The position numbers and the translations under genes were made by a program. A stretch of 42,594 nucleotides of DNA from a virus. The stretch lies in IMG/VR virus record IMGVR_UViG_3300048694_000741, positions 1 to 42,594 of that record; one strand, 5' to 3'. The notes under the pieces were generated by a model that saw only the letters and a list, made by a program, of their open reading frames with translations, did no database searches and had not been told where the DNA came from. Of the stretch, positions 28,371-35,993 are shown one piece after another. Within the stretch, counting starts at the first letter, position 1. Every line of letters starts with the position of its first letter.

Positions 28371-28376
28371 GAAGCC

Positions 28377-29435
28377 ATGCCAACAATAGAAATCGATACA
28401 GATATCAATGCACAGAACGGTTTATCTAACGCAGGGGAGAATGTTAATACAGGTAACATTGCCGTAGTTGGTAATGGCCCGTATTCCCCTCCTACTTCTA
28501 CTAGATGGATTAGACAACGGCTCATTGATGATCAAAGATTAGATACTCTTCAATTCCCCTCAGATTTACCAAAGTATTATATCAGGTTGGGATTGAGTAA
28601 GTACACTAGAATAAATCCTACAAGAGGGGCAGTCTTAACCCCTTCTAAGTTTATATTGCTACCACTTCCATTACAGTTAATGGATAACCAAGGCGTATCA
28701 TATGAGGAACAGCAATTAGGTCCTACACTTGGAACGGTTGCTAACATGGCTGATGCAGTCAAGGATAGAGTTAAGAATATCATGAGTGCTACCCCTCCTA
28801 GTATATCTGATCCTAAATCCTTAGGAGACTATGCCTTAAAGATAGGTTCTGAATTAGGAGGGCTGGCCTCTGATGCAGTAAAAGGGGTAGTTACGCAGGG
28901 ACCTGGATTAGCTGCCGCCCAAGCAAGGCAAGCCGCTGGCAATGCGGGGGCTGTTTCAGATGTTGTGTTGGGGTATTCTCCAAACCAGTTTCTTACCATC
29001 CTTCTTAAAGGACCGATGTATAAGAGAAATGAGTTTACATGGAAATTATCACCCCGTTCTCCTATAGAAGCTAAAGCTATTAACCAAATTGTAAGATTGA
29101 TGAATAATTCTATGGCCCCTGGAATTACAGGGGGAGGGTATTTCTTCTCATTCCCAAGCATATTCTCAATTAGCTTTATGCCTAATTCTCAATATCTGTT
29201 TAAGATGAAACCTTCGGTATTAGAGAATATGGTTATCAATTATACTCCCGCTGGCCGTAATGGATTTTTGCGGGCTGATGAAAATACAAGTGGATTAAAT
29301 GCTCCTGAAAGTGTTGAAATTAAAGTTAGATTTCTTGAATTAGAGTATTGGTTAGCAGGAGATTTCATAGAAGATAATAATCCTGCCAACGTTACAGAAG
29401 GTATTAGACAAGATATTAAAAGTCCAGAGAAATAA
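28377..29435 (+). CDS. 48: Baseplate tail-tube cap protein gp48-like
   Basis: The 352-residue product has the overall plan of T4 gp48 (364 residues). It has an N-terminal flexible part, a middle Ala/Gly-rich helical insertion (about residues 120-200), and a C-terminal tube-like fold with RNEFTWKLSPRSPIEAKAIN, MVINYTPAGR and VEIKVRFLELEYW. gp48 caps the baseplate and starts tube growth. The assignment is based on pattern and gene context, so gp54 is an alternative. It is the first gene after the plus-strand late promoter, with AGGA before its ATG. Confidence 0.65.
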   Translation: MPTIEIDTDINAQNGLSNAGENVNTGNIAVVGNGPYSPPTSTRWIRQRLIDDQRLDTLQFPSDLPKYYIRLGLSKYTRINPTRGAVLTPSKFILLPLPLQLMDNQGVSYEEQQLGPTLGTVANMADAVKDRVKNIMSATPPSISDPKSLGDYALKIGSELGGLASDAVKGVVTQGPGLAAAQARQAAGNAGAVSDVVLGYSPNQFLTILLKGPMYKRNEFTWKLSPRSPIEAKAINQIVRLMNNSMAPGITGGGYFFSFPSIFSISFMPNSQYLFKMKPSVLENMVINYTPAGRNGFLRADENTSGLNAPESVEIKVRFLELEYWLAGDFIEDNNPANVTEGIRQDIKSPEK

Positions 29436-29440
29436 CATCA

Positions 29441-30322
29441 ATGTCAAATGACGATTATTTTCCAAAGTTTCCTAAGATCATTTATTCAAACACGATTTGC
29501 TTAGACATAAGTAAACGGGTTGGTTTAACTGATACTATGAAAAATAATATCACAACCTTTTATCCATTCACTCTAGATTCTGGAATGAGGTCGGATCAAG
29601 TTTCATATGGCTATTATCAGAACCCATATCTTGATTGGATCATATATCTAACCAATGGTATTATTGATCCTTATTATGGATGGTATTTGAGTGTTGAAGA
29701 CTTTGAAGCATACATTATTAAGAAGTATGGTTCTGTTGAGGATGCTATTCGCAGAATCCGTCATTATAAATTGAATTGGACTTCTGATGAAAATGAAATC
29801 TCAGTTTCATTCTATGAAAACAATCTTCCAAGCGCATTAAAGAAGTATTACACTCCTAGATTTGGTTCTGAGACTTCGGTTGTCTCTTATATTAGAAGAC
29901 GTGAAGATTGGATTACTAATACAAATAAAACTGTTCAATTAACAATTGACTCTCAGAATGATAATACCTTTCAGGAAGGGGAACTATGTATTCTGACTAA
30001 CGATACAATTGAAGTTGGGTCGGGGGAGATTGAAAGTGTTATAGATAATATCGTTGTAATACAGAAAATTACAGGCAATACATCAGCCAATAATGTATTG
30101 GTTGGAAGAACATCTAACGCTTACGGTAATGTGACTCATTCATTAGTCTTGAATGAGAATATAACAGAAGACGAATATGTATATTGGACCCCAATTAACT
30201 ATTATGATTGGGAAGATGATAAGAACGAACGTAACAAGTTTATTCAGCTTATTGATCCTGCTTATACTCTAAGCATTTCAGAAGAGCTACGCCTAACAAT
30301 GAAAGAAGCTGCTAACACCTAA
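29441..30322 (+). CDS. 53: Baseplate wedge protein gp53
   Basis: The N-terminal two thirds match gp53 (LysM-like wedge protein): FPKIIYSNTICLDISKRVGL, then TTFYPFTLDSGMRSDQVSYG, YYQNPYLDWIIYLTNGIIDP and WYLSVEDFEAYIIKKYG. The YW..INYYDWEDDKNE end is also typical. gp53 bridges the wedge and hub of contractile baseplates. At 293 residues it is longer than T4 gp53 (196) owing to an extra beta domain around residues 160-245. It overlaps the next gene by one base (TAATG). Confidence 0.85.
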   Translation: MSNDDYFPKFPKIIYSNTICLDISKRVGLTDTMKNNITTFYPFTLDSGMRSDQVSYGYYQNPYLDWIIYLTNGIIDPYYGWYLSVEDFEAYIIKKYGSVEDAIRRIRHYKLNWTSDENEISVSFYENNLPSALKKYYTPRFGSETSVVSYIRRREDWITNTNKTVQLTIDSQNDNTFQEGELCILTNDTIEVGSGEIESVIDNIVVIQKITGNTSANNVLVGRTSNAYGNVTHSLVLNENITEDEYVYWTPINYYDWEDDKNERNKFIQLIDPAYTLSISEELRLTMKEAANT

Positions 30323-31572
30323 TGCCTATACATAGAGTTGATGACAGTAGTGTTATTCTTCCAACTAAATGTAGATTAACACGGTTCACACTAAAGGGTG
30401 CAGAAATTAAACAACACGTTAGAGCCCTTAACGTGTATGAAAGTATTTACAAGCCATATATTACCATTCAAGCTGATGTTTTGGATAACGTTCCTGGTGG
30501 ACTGATTAAAAGCCTGGACCTTAAGCCTGGAGACCCAATAGAGTTTTCATTCGACTCTGTTGAAAACCAACCATATGATGGTAAGGTTTATTTGTCTGGT
30601 ATTGATAAGGACAAAAAGAAAAACAACCTACGTAGTACGTCCTATGTAATTGATGGCATCGGGCCAGCATGGTTTAGGGATCAACAGAGTATTGTTAAGC
30701 AGTCTTATCAATTCATTCCCGCAACTCAGGTTATGGCATCTATCCATAATAATTATGTCGGGGGAGATGCCCCATTAAGAATCCTAGATCAAAGCATTGG
30801 CCCTGTTGATCAAGAGGCTTATAGAGTATTCGGTATCAAGCCTTTTAAAGCTATAGAAAATCTTATGGCCAGAGCTACATATGGTAGTGTCAAGACGGGC
30901 ACTACAATGTATTACAGAGACCAGAACTCTTATGTATTATCCCCTCTAGAAACATTATTCAAACAATTACAGGCTCAAGAGACCTTTTTCCAGGATAATA
31001 CATTAGGACGTTATATAACGGACTTTGATAAAGCCAAGATTACTATAACTCAAATAGCAGCGCATGTTGACCAAACGAACCCTGGCAGACAGGGAGCTAA
31101 TAAGGTTGCCGCAGCTTCTAGCCAAGGCGTAGGTCATTTTAATCTTAGATCGTCCAAGAATACTATATTGCAAGCCAAGAAAATGATTACCTCTCAACTA
31201 GGACAAGCAATAAGAGGGGGAACCCCTCATGGTGGCAGGGCCAATTACTTTATGTTTGATCCATCTAAACTATCAAAAGAGCAGCAAGAGTTTCAAAAGG
31301 TAAGAGACGAAAACGCATATAAAGCTCAATTCATAAATGGAACAAACTTCACTGTTATGGTCCCGATAAATAATGGAACCAAACTTACAGTTGGTAAAGG
31401 TGTTGGTCTTAAACTATTAGCCCCTCAGGGAGATTTATCAACATACGCTGGTAGTGACCAATCAGGAGTTTATATGGTTACAACTCTTGTTCATGCTCTT
31501 ACATTTGGCGATACTTTAACCAACGGATTTACTTGTTTCGAATGTTCAGACGACGGGAACCAAAATGGCTAG
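30322..31572 (+). CDS. 27: Baseplate hub protein gp27-like
   Basis: The 416-residue product has a beta-rich N-terminal half (PTKCRLTRFTLKGAEIK, VYESIYKPYITIQADVLD, GDPIEFSFD) and a helical middle with KPFKAIENLMARATYG. This is the hub layout shared by T4 gp27, gpD and VgrG N-terminal domains. It should form the trimeric ring that holds the spike. The placement just before the OB-fold spike protein supports this. It overlaps the downstream leader-bearing protein gene by eight bases. Confidence 0.75.
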   Translation: MPIHRVDDSSVILPTKCRLTRFTLKGAEIKQHVRALNVYESIYKPYITIQADVLDNVPGGLIKSLDLKPGDPIEFSFDSVENQPYDGKVYLSGIDKDKKKNNLRSTSYVIDGIGPAWFRDQQSIVKQSYQFIPATQVMASIHNNYVGGDAPLRILDQSIGPVDQEAYRVFGIKPFKAIENLMARATYGSVKTGTTMYYRDQNSYVLSPLETLFKQLQAQETFFQDNTLGRYITDFDKAKITITQIAAHVDQTNPGRQGANKVAAASSQGVGHFNLRSSKNTILQAKKMITSQLGQAIRGGTPHGGRANYFMFDPSKLSKEQQEFQKVRDENAYKAQFINGTNFTVMVPINNGTKLTVGKGVGLKLLAPQGDLSTYAGSDQSGVYMVTTLVHALTFGDTLTNGFTCFECSDDGNQNG

Positions 31573-32092
31573 AAAACTTAGAGACGTATTAACAGAAGCC
31601 CCTTGGATTAACGATGAAATAAGTGAGAGAAAACCAAAACAGGTTGAAGTCACTCCCGCATCGGGAGAACATATCTCCAAAATGGGAAAAGGATATAACG
31701 TATTAAAAAACCATTTAGGAGATACAGAAGACGGTAAGAAAGTAACTTATACTGTGGCAGATAGACGTGGAAATGTTCATGTAAGAGTCCATGGAAATGA
31801 AAATGGCAATAGACTTGACGTTACCTCTTTGTATGCACCTGAGGGTAACAAAGTAGAAGCACATGATTTTTATCATCACTTAATTACACAACACGGAATA
31901 CATCTTCATTCTGATTATGAGCAATCCGAAGGGGGAATGAAGGTATGGAAGCGTCTTCAAAAGATGCCTGGAATCCATATGCAGTCATGGAATGGCTCAG
32001 ACCAAAAATACAGAGAACTGAAACCTTCATTTCAAAGAACATATGATATGGATAGCTCTACAAGATTAGCAGCTAAAAAACGAGGGACATAA
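31565..32092 (+). CDS. Putative packaged internal protein with L-x-E leader (175 aa)
   Basis: The N-terminus MARKLRDVLTEAPW fits a capsid-targeting leader ending in L-T-E, like those of the genes at 34941, 38220 and 42534. The rest contains a domain shared with the 34941 product: VEAHDFYHHLITQHG, then LHSDYEQSEGGMKVWKRLQ, compared with VRVHDVYDHLINKHG and IYSDTSHSEGAQRVWSRL. The repeated H-D-x-Y-x-H-L-I and S-E-G-x-x-x-V-W-x-R-L motifs suggest an alpha/beta fold of unknown activity. It lies between the hub and spike genes but does not look structural. Confidence 0.55.
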   Translation: MARKLRDVLTEAPWINDEISERKPKQVEVTPASGEHISKMGKGYNVLKNHLGDTEDGKKVTYTVADRRGNVHVRVHGNENGNRLDVTSLYAPEGNKVEAHDFYHHLITQHGIHLHSDYEQSEGGMKVWKRLQKMPGIHMQSWNGSDQKYRELKPSFQRTYDMDSSTRLAAKKRGT

Positions 32093-32622
32093 TGGTAAGA
32101 AATACATATGGCTCGCATAATGGCCAAACCTTTGTTGCAAAGGTTGTTGATCGTTTCGATAAAGAACAAAGAGGCCGCTTAAAGATTGAAATCCAAGGTG
32201 GTTATCAGGGACAAGACGGGGAATCGTTATGGGGTAATCCTGTCTATCCTGTTACGGGGGGGATGATGGGCGGTATTGGCGGTTTCGCTACAGGTGCTCT
32301 AGAAGACACAATGGTTGTTGGTTATTTTGCCGCTGATGGGTTGCCTATGATTACAGGAACCATTGCAGCTTCTAACAAAGAAGATGAATCTAACGATCCT
32401 ATCGGTAAAGATAGAAACCACGATATTCATAGAATATCCCGTGATAAGACAAAGAAGGGGGGAGACTATCGTTTTGATCCCGATCAAAAGAAATACGGGG
32501 ATGAAAGTATAACTGTTTATGCTCGTGATAAGTTTCCGAATCCTCATGGGCGCAGACACACAAGAGAATATGACGATGAAACTACGTTTACAATTGGGGT
32601 AACGAAGTTTGGGGACGCCTAA
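32092..32622 (+). CDS. 5: Central spike OB-fold protein (gp5 N-terminal domain without lysozyme)
   Basis: The 176-residue product has the gp5 OB-domain pattern. AKVVDRFDKEQRGRLKIEIQ is followed by LWGNPVYPVTGG, EDTMVVGYFAADGLPMITG and a C-terminal PNPHGRRHTREYDDETTF stretch. T4 gp5 continues into lysozyme and beta-helix domains in one chain. Here the OB part ends at 176 residues, and the beta-helix is separate (33107). It shares one base with both neighbours (TAATG-type overlaps). Confidence 0.75.
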   Translation: MVRNTYGSHNGQTFVAKVVDRFDKEQRGRLKIEIQGGYQGQDGESLWGNPVYPVTGGMMGGIGGFATGALEDTMVVGYFAADGLPMITGTIAASNKEDESNDPIGKDRNHDIHRISRDKTKKGGDYRFDPDQKKYGDESITVYARDKFPNPHGRRHTREYDDETTFTIGVTKFGDA

Positions 32623-33107
32623 TGAGTAGAAAGAACGCAACAGCCTATATTAAGAAACTCAATCCCAAGAATAAGAGTGGAGCTATTAAAGAAGCTCTGA
32701 ACCTCTTAGAGAACCTGAAAAAGGTAAAGGGAATGATGAACCCAAATGTTCCAAGTGCTGTCGGAGCTTCTAATCTACAGAATGCAATATCTCAAGTAGC
32801 CAAGGATTTTGCTGCCCCTGTTGATCCAATTGATCAAGACGTGTTGACGCTTGAAAAGATATTGAGAAAGCTAGGGCCTAGATACGGTCTATTGGTTGAT
32901 GACGTTATTAAGTTTGGTAAAGAGATATTCGGTTATCTAACATTTGACCTAACGCTTTCTGTTCCTGATGATACACTTGATAGATTGTCTCAGGATATTA
33001 AAGCCTTAACCGAATTACGTTCTCTGATTACCACGTATGAAACCATTCTAGACAATTCAGTGGCCGCAATCAAAGATATTAGAAAGATAACAGCAGAGAA
33101 TAGATAA
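32622..33107 (+). CDS. Helical protein between the two spike genes (161 aa)
   Basis: The product is helical (KSGAIKEALNLLENLKKVKG, then ITTYETILDNSVAAIKDIR) with a short hydrophobic piece in the middle (GYLTFDLTLSVP). It sits between the OB-fold spike protein and the beta-helix protein, overlapping both by a base. It could be an adaptor or chaperone for spike assembly, or an occupant of the lysozyme position. Nothing muralytic is visible in it. Confidence 0.5.
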   Translation: MSRKNATAYIKKLNPKNKSGAIKEALNLLENLKKVKGMMNPNVPSAVGASNLQNAISQVAKDFAAPVDPIDQDVLTLEKILRKLGPRYGLLVDDVIKFGKEIFGYLTFDLTLSVPDDTLDRLSQDIKALTELRSLITTYETILDNSVAAIKDIRKITAENR

Positions 33108-33682
33108 TGGTAAACAAACCTAATAGACTAAATGATACAACAGCTACAACTGAATACCCTTATGTCCAGGCGATGGTATTAGAAGGGGGTCATCAGCTTA
33201 TATTTGGTAATCGTCCTGGTAATCGCTTTATTCGTCTAGCTCATGGTAAGTCAGGTAGTTATATTGAAATGTCCGAAGACGGTAAAATGGTTACTCATGT
33301 AACAGGCAATCAACAGACCATGAATAAAGGTGGAGTTACCTTGACGGTTGAAGAGAACAACGACGTGAAAATCCATGGCCATAATCGAGTTATAACAGAC
33401 GGGGGATCGCATATTGAAGTTAAGGGAGATGCCTCAATCGCTACAGGAGGACAGGTAGCCTTGTTATCCATGGGCGGTATGAATGTTGGAGTCGTCGGAG
33501 ACGTTTATCTTGGGGCAACAGAGAACCTGAAAATGAACGTAATGGGTAATATGGATATGCAGATTAAGGGAAATCAGACAGTCAATATTGGAGGGAGCCA
33601 AACAACCACAGTCGGGGGAACTGTGACAACTCAGTCTGATGGAAACAATACAACGCTTGCCCCTCGAATAGATCACAACTAG
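33107..33682 (+). CDS. Spike triple-stranded beta-helix protein (gp5 C-terminal-like)
   Basis: The first ~75 residues are gp5/VgrG-like beta strands (HQLIFGNRPGNRFIRLAHGK, then SYIEMSEDGKMVTHVTGN). From about residue 85 onwards there are short repeats of V-x-I-x-G type (VKIHGHNRVITDGGSHIEVK, then GDVYLGATENLKMNVMGNM and QTVNIGGSQTTTVGG). These are the strands of a trimeric beta-helix. It should form the membrane-piercing needle beneath the hub, topped by the PAAR protein at 34658. Confidence 0.75.
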   Translation: MVNKPNRLNDTTATTEYPYVQAMVLEGGHQLIFGNRPGNRFIRLAHGKSGSYIEMSEDGKMVTHVTGNQQTMNKGGVTLTVEENNDVKIHGHNRVITDGGSHIEVKGDASIATGGQVALLSMGGMNVGVVGDVYLGATENLKMNVMGNMDMQIKGNQTVNIGGSQTTTVGGTVTTQSDGNNTTLAPRIDHN

Positions 33683-33690
33683 GGGGTTTA

Positions 33691-33915
33691 ATGATTATAA
33701 TTCCAAATGGGGTTCTTATGGCCAGAATACTATATGTTATTCCAGATTGTGAATTTACTCTTCAAGAGTTTTCAATACAGATGGATGACGTTCATCCATT
33801 ATATCCCCGTTTTGATAAGTTTCTCCGCTATTGGGTTGATAATGACCTAGCCACAATCAAACATGTGGAAAAGGCATTTAGATACGGTAGCAATTCCTAT
33901 AGGATATCCATTTGA
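33691..33915 (+). CDS. Hypothetical baseplate-region protein (74 aa)
   Basis: The ATG at 33691 follows AGGGGG closely. An internal ATG (33718) is also possible. The product starts with a beta-like stretch (ARILYVIPDCEFTLQEFSIQ) and ends with a helix containing FLRYWVDNDLATIKHVEKAF. The second part resembles small adaptor helices. No family is recognised. Confidence 0.5.
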   Translation: MIIIPNGVLMARILYVIPDCEFTLQEFSIQMDDVHPLYPRFDKFLRYWVDNDLATIKHVEKAFRYGSNSYRISI

Positions 33916-34658
33916 ATATAACATCTAATCTACATCTTGCTATTGCCAATTCCATTGCCAATGCTTCTCATGGGTGGAACATTGTAAGGATTAATGAATA
34001 TAGCACCACAACTGTAACATCTGATGGATATGGGGGATATTCAACCTCAACATATCCCATAACAGATTATGTATTGAAATCCAATGCTATTTTCATATCA
34101 AATACGTCTAATACTCCATTGTCATTCACATATACATATATAACCTCAGATGGTAGTTCGTTCGCTAATGCGAAGATTTCGATTAATGGAACATCATATA
34201 CATGCCCTAATAACATGCTATATGCCAACATCAATTTAAAGGCTAATACCTTTCTTAATACCCAATCGTCTTCTCTCTTGTCATTATTCCAGACTGGACC
34301 TGTAGACAAGCCAACAATCAACACAACTTTATTGACCAATCTTAATAATTCATTCTCCAATAACGCTGGTTTATGGACTGTTCTTTCTGTTAATGATCTT
34401 GATATGTTTGTTGATGGGGAAGTTCAAAGGATATCTCAGATATTTCTTAATAGCTCTAAATATACGATAAAAGGAATTAAATTAGTTCTTACATATCATG
34501 CTGTATTAGATAAGACAGGTTCTTTGAAAGAAGCTCAAGTTACTTTGAATGGCGCTCAATTCAGCACAAAGGACTCTACATTGTATTCTAGTATTACTAG
34601 TCTCGCTAATACATTCACTTCAACTAGGGAAACTGAATTACTTTCAGTTATTGTATAA
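33912..34658 (+). CDS. Late protein with two tandem copies of a ~115-residue domain
   Basis: The frame starts at TTG 33912, overlapping the previous stop. No closer ATG exists. The 248-residue product is rich in Ser, Thr and Asn, and its halves are related. AKISINGTSYTCPNNMLYAN, then INLKANTFLNTQSSSLLSLF, in the first half corresponds to AQVTLNGAQFSTKDSTLYSS, then ITSLANTFTSTRETELLSVI, in the second. It is probably a virion surface or baseplate decoration protein. No receptor-binding motif is recognised. Confidence 0.6.
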   Translation: MNITSNLHLAIANSIANASHGWNIVRINEYSTTTVTSDGYGGYSTSTYPITDYVLKSNAIFISNTSNTPLSFTYTYITSDGSSFANAKISINGTSYTCPNNMLYANINLKANTFLNTQSSSLLSLFQTGPVDKPTINTTLLTNLNNSFSNNAGLWTVLSVNDLDMFVDGEVQRISQIFLNSSKYTIKGIKLVLTYHAVLDKTGSLKEAQVTLNGAQFSTKDSTLYSSITSLANTFTSTRETELLSVIV

Positions 34659-34948
34659 TGCCTGGGGCTCATAGAAATGGTGATTCAAGAGCATGTGGAG
34701 CGGCAACTATTGTCGTGATGCAAAGCACTGTCTTTGTGAATGGCCAATTATGGGCCGTTCTAGGAGACATTGATAGCCATGGGGATGGCCAATTAACTCC
34801 CACTGGTACAACTGTGTTTGCAGGGGGATTACCCGTAGTGGTGTTAGGCGATCCTGCTATTCCTGATGATGAATGCCCAATTTTAGACGGGCCTCATTGC
34901 AACCCCAAAACAGTTACAGCATCAGGAGACACTTTCGCTTATGGATAA
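34658..34948 (+). CDS. PAAR spike-tip protein
   Basis: The 96-residue product follows the PAAR plan: an N-terminal PGAHRNGDSRACGA, repeated VFVNGQLWAVLGD and VFAGGLPVVVLGD strands, and metal ligands in DSHGDG, CPILDGPHCNP. A cone-shaped, zinc-bound tip on the beta-helix needle is expected. It shares one base with the previous gene and overlaps the next by eight bases. Confidence 0.85.
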   Translation: MPGAHRNGDSRACGAATIVVMQSTVFVNGQLWAVLGDIDSHGDGQLTPTGTTVFAGGLPVVVLGDPAIPDDECPILDGPHCNPKTVTASGDTFAYG

Positions 34949-35549
34949 TTCTAAGATACTTTCATTCAAGGAAATGTTATATGAAATGCCAGAACGGAAT
35001 AGTATAACAAGGGAAACTCCTGGATACACTGTTACAGATGATGAGGAAAAACTATTTTCTAATAAGATATTTGATCGTAAAAACATGGGTAGATTACCAT
35101 CTGGCCATAGAATATATCATGTAACAGATGGTCCTAATAGTGGTGGGCATATATTAGCTTATCATCCAAAAGACAATAAAATAGAAGCAAGAATTGGTCT
35201 GAGACGAAATAATACAGACGCCTATCAGGAACAATCTCTTAGTAAAAGAAAAGGTTCTACTGTTAGAGTGCATGACGTATATGACCATCTTATAAATAAA
35301 CATGGATGGACAATTTATTCTGATACATCACATTCTGAGGGTGCTCAACGTGTATGGTCTAGACTGAGAGATAAATTAAGACAATCAGGTGGTAAGATGC
35401 ATCACCTTGACGTTACGGGAAACACTACATTTGCAGGTAAACCTATGCACATGTATTACAATGAGCCTAGTGTTTTTATGGCAACTCCGTCTCCTAGCGT
35501 AAAAGAAAGATTACAAAAGAGGTTAGGACGTGGCAAGAGCGGAACGTAA
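34941..35549 (+). CDS. Putative packaged internal protein with L-x-E leader (202 aa)
   Basis: The N-terminus MDNSKILSFKEMLYEM matches a capsid-targeting leader, with cleavage expected after L-Y-E. The body shares a domain with the 31565 product: RVHDVYDHLINKHGWTIYSD, then SHSEGAQRVWSRLRDK. Before it lie beta strands (IYHVTDGPNSGGHILAY, then IEARIGL), and after it a basic tail. The mix of a leader with a non-structural domain among baseplate genes suggests a protein carried in the capsid and delivered to the host. Enzymatic activity is unknown. It overlaps gene 25 by 20 bases. Confidence 0.55.
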   Translation: MDNSKILSFKEMLYEMPERNSITRETPGYTVTDDEEKLFSNKIFDRKNMGRLPSGHRIYHVTDGPNSGGHILAYHPKDNKIEARIGLRRNNTDAYQEQSLSKRKGSTVRVHDVYDHLINKHGWTIYSDTSHSEGAQRVWSRLRDKLRQSGGKMHHLDVTGNTTFAGKPMHMYYNEPSVFMATPSPSVKERLQKRLGRGKSGT

Positions 35550-35955
35550 TAGTTATAAATCGGTACTGCCAGAATACTTTTCGGATTTCTTTATTACCTT
35601 TGAGCGCAATCCTGTAACGGGGTTGCTTAAGAAAGTAACAAATGAAGATTCTATTAAACAAGCCGTTATTTTGACGGTTTTAACTACTTTAGGAGAACGT
35701 TTCTATCAACCTCATTTCGGGTCAAAGTTAGAAACTTCTCTATTCGAGTTTCTTAATAATGAAACTATTGATCTAATTCGACATACTATAGAAGTTAGCT
35801 TAAAGAACTTTGAGCCTAGAGTTACGATTATAGGTATCAATGTAGGGTCAGATATATTCGATGAACATAGCATAGCTGTTACTGTTCAGTTTGAATGTGT
35901 CAATATTCCTGATAAGCTTATAGAGGTTGATATTCCTTTAACGAGAATTAGATAA
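35530..35955 (+). CDS. 25: Baseplate wedge protein gp25
   Basis: The 141-residue product matches gp25: DFFITFERNPVTGLLKKVTN, SIKQAVILTVLTTLGERFYQ, then PHFGSKLETSLFEFLNNE. The E-R-F-Y-x-P-x-F-G-S/C motif is the family hallmark, also found in type VI secretion TssE. It should bind gp6 in the wedge and start sheath assembly. The start is GTG 35530, behind AGGAC. Confidence 0.88.
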   Translation: MARAERNSYKSVLPEYFSDFFITFERNPVTGLLKKVTNEDSIKQAVILTVLTTLGERFYQPHFGSKLETSLFEFLNNETIDLIRHTIEVSLKNFEPRVTIIGINVGSDIFDEHSIAVTVQFECVNIPDKLIEVDIPLTRIR

Positions 35956-35958
35956 ATA
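35952..35958 (+). promoter_or_regulatory. Late promoter box upstream of gene 6
   Basis: GATAAATAGCTT (box at 35952-35958) lies 36 bases before the gene 6 start and shares AAATAGCTT with the box at 28342. It overlaps the stop of gene 25. It should give a second late transcript for gene 6 and the genes after it. Confidence 0.6.
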
Positions 35959-35993
35959 GCTTATAAAATCAACAAATAACATTAGGATTTTAC

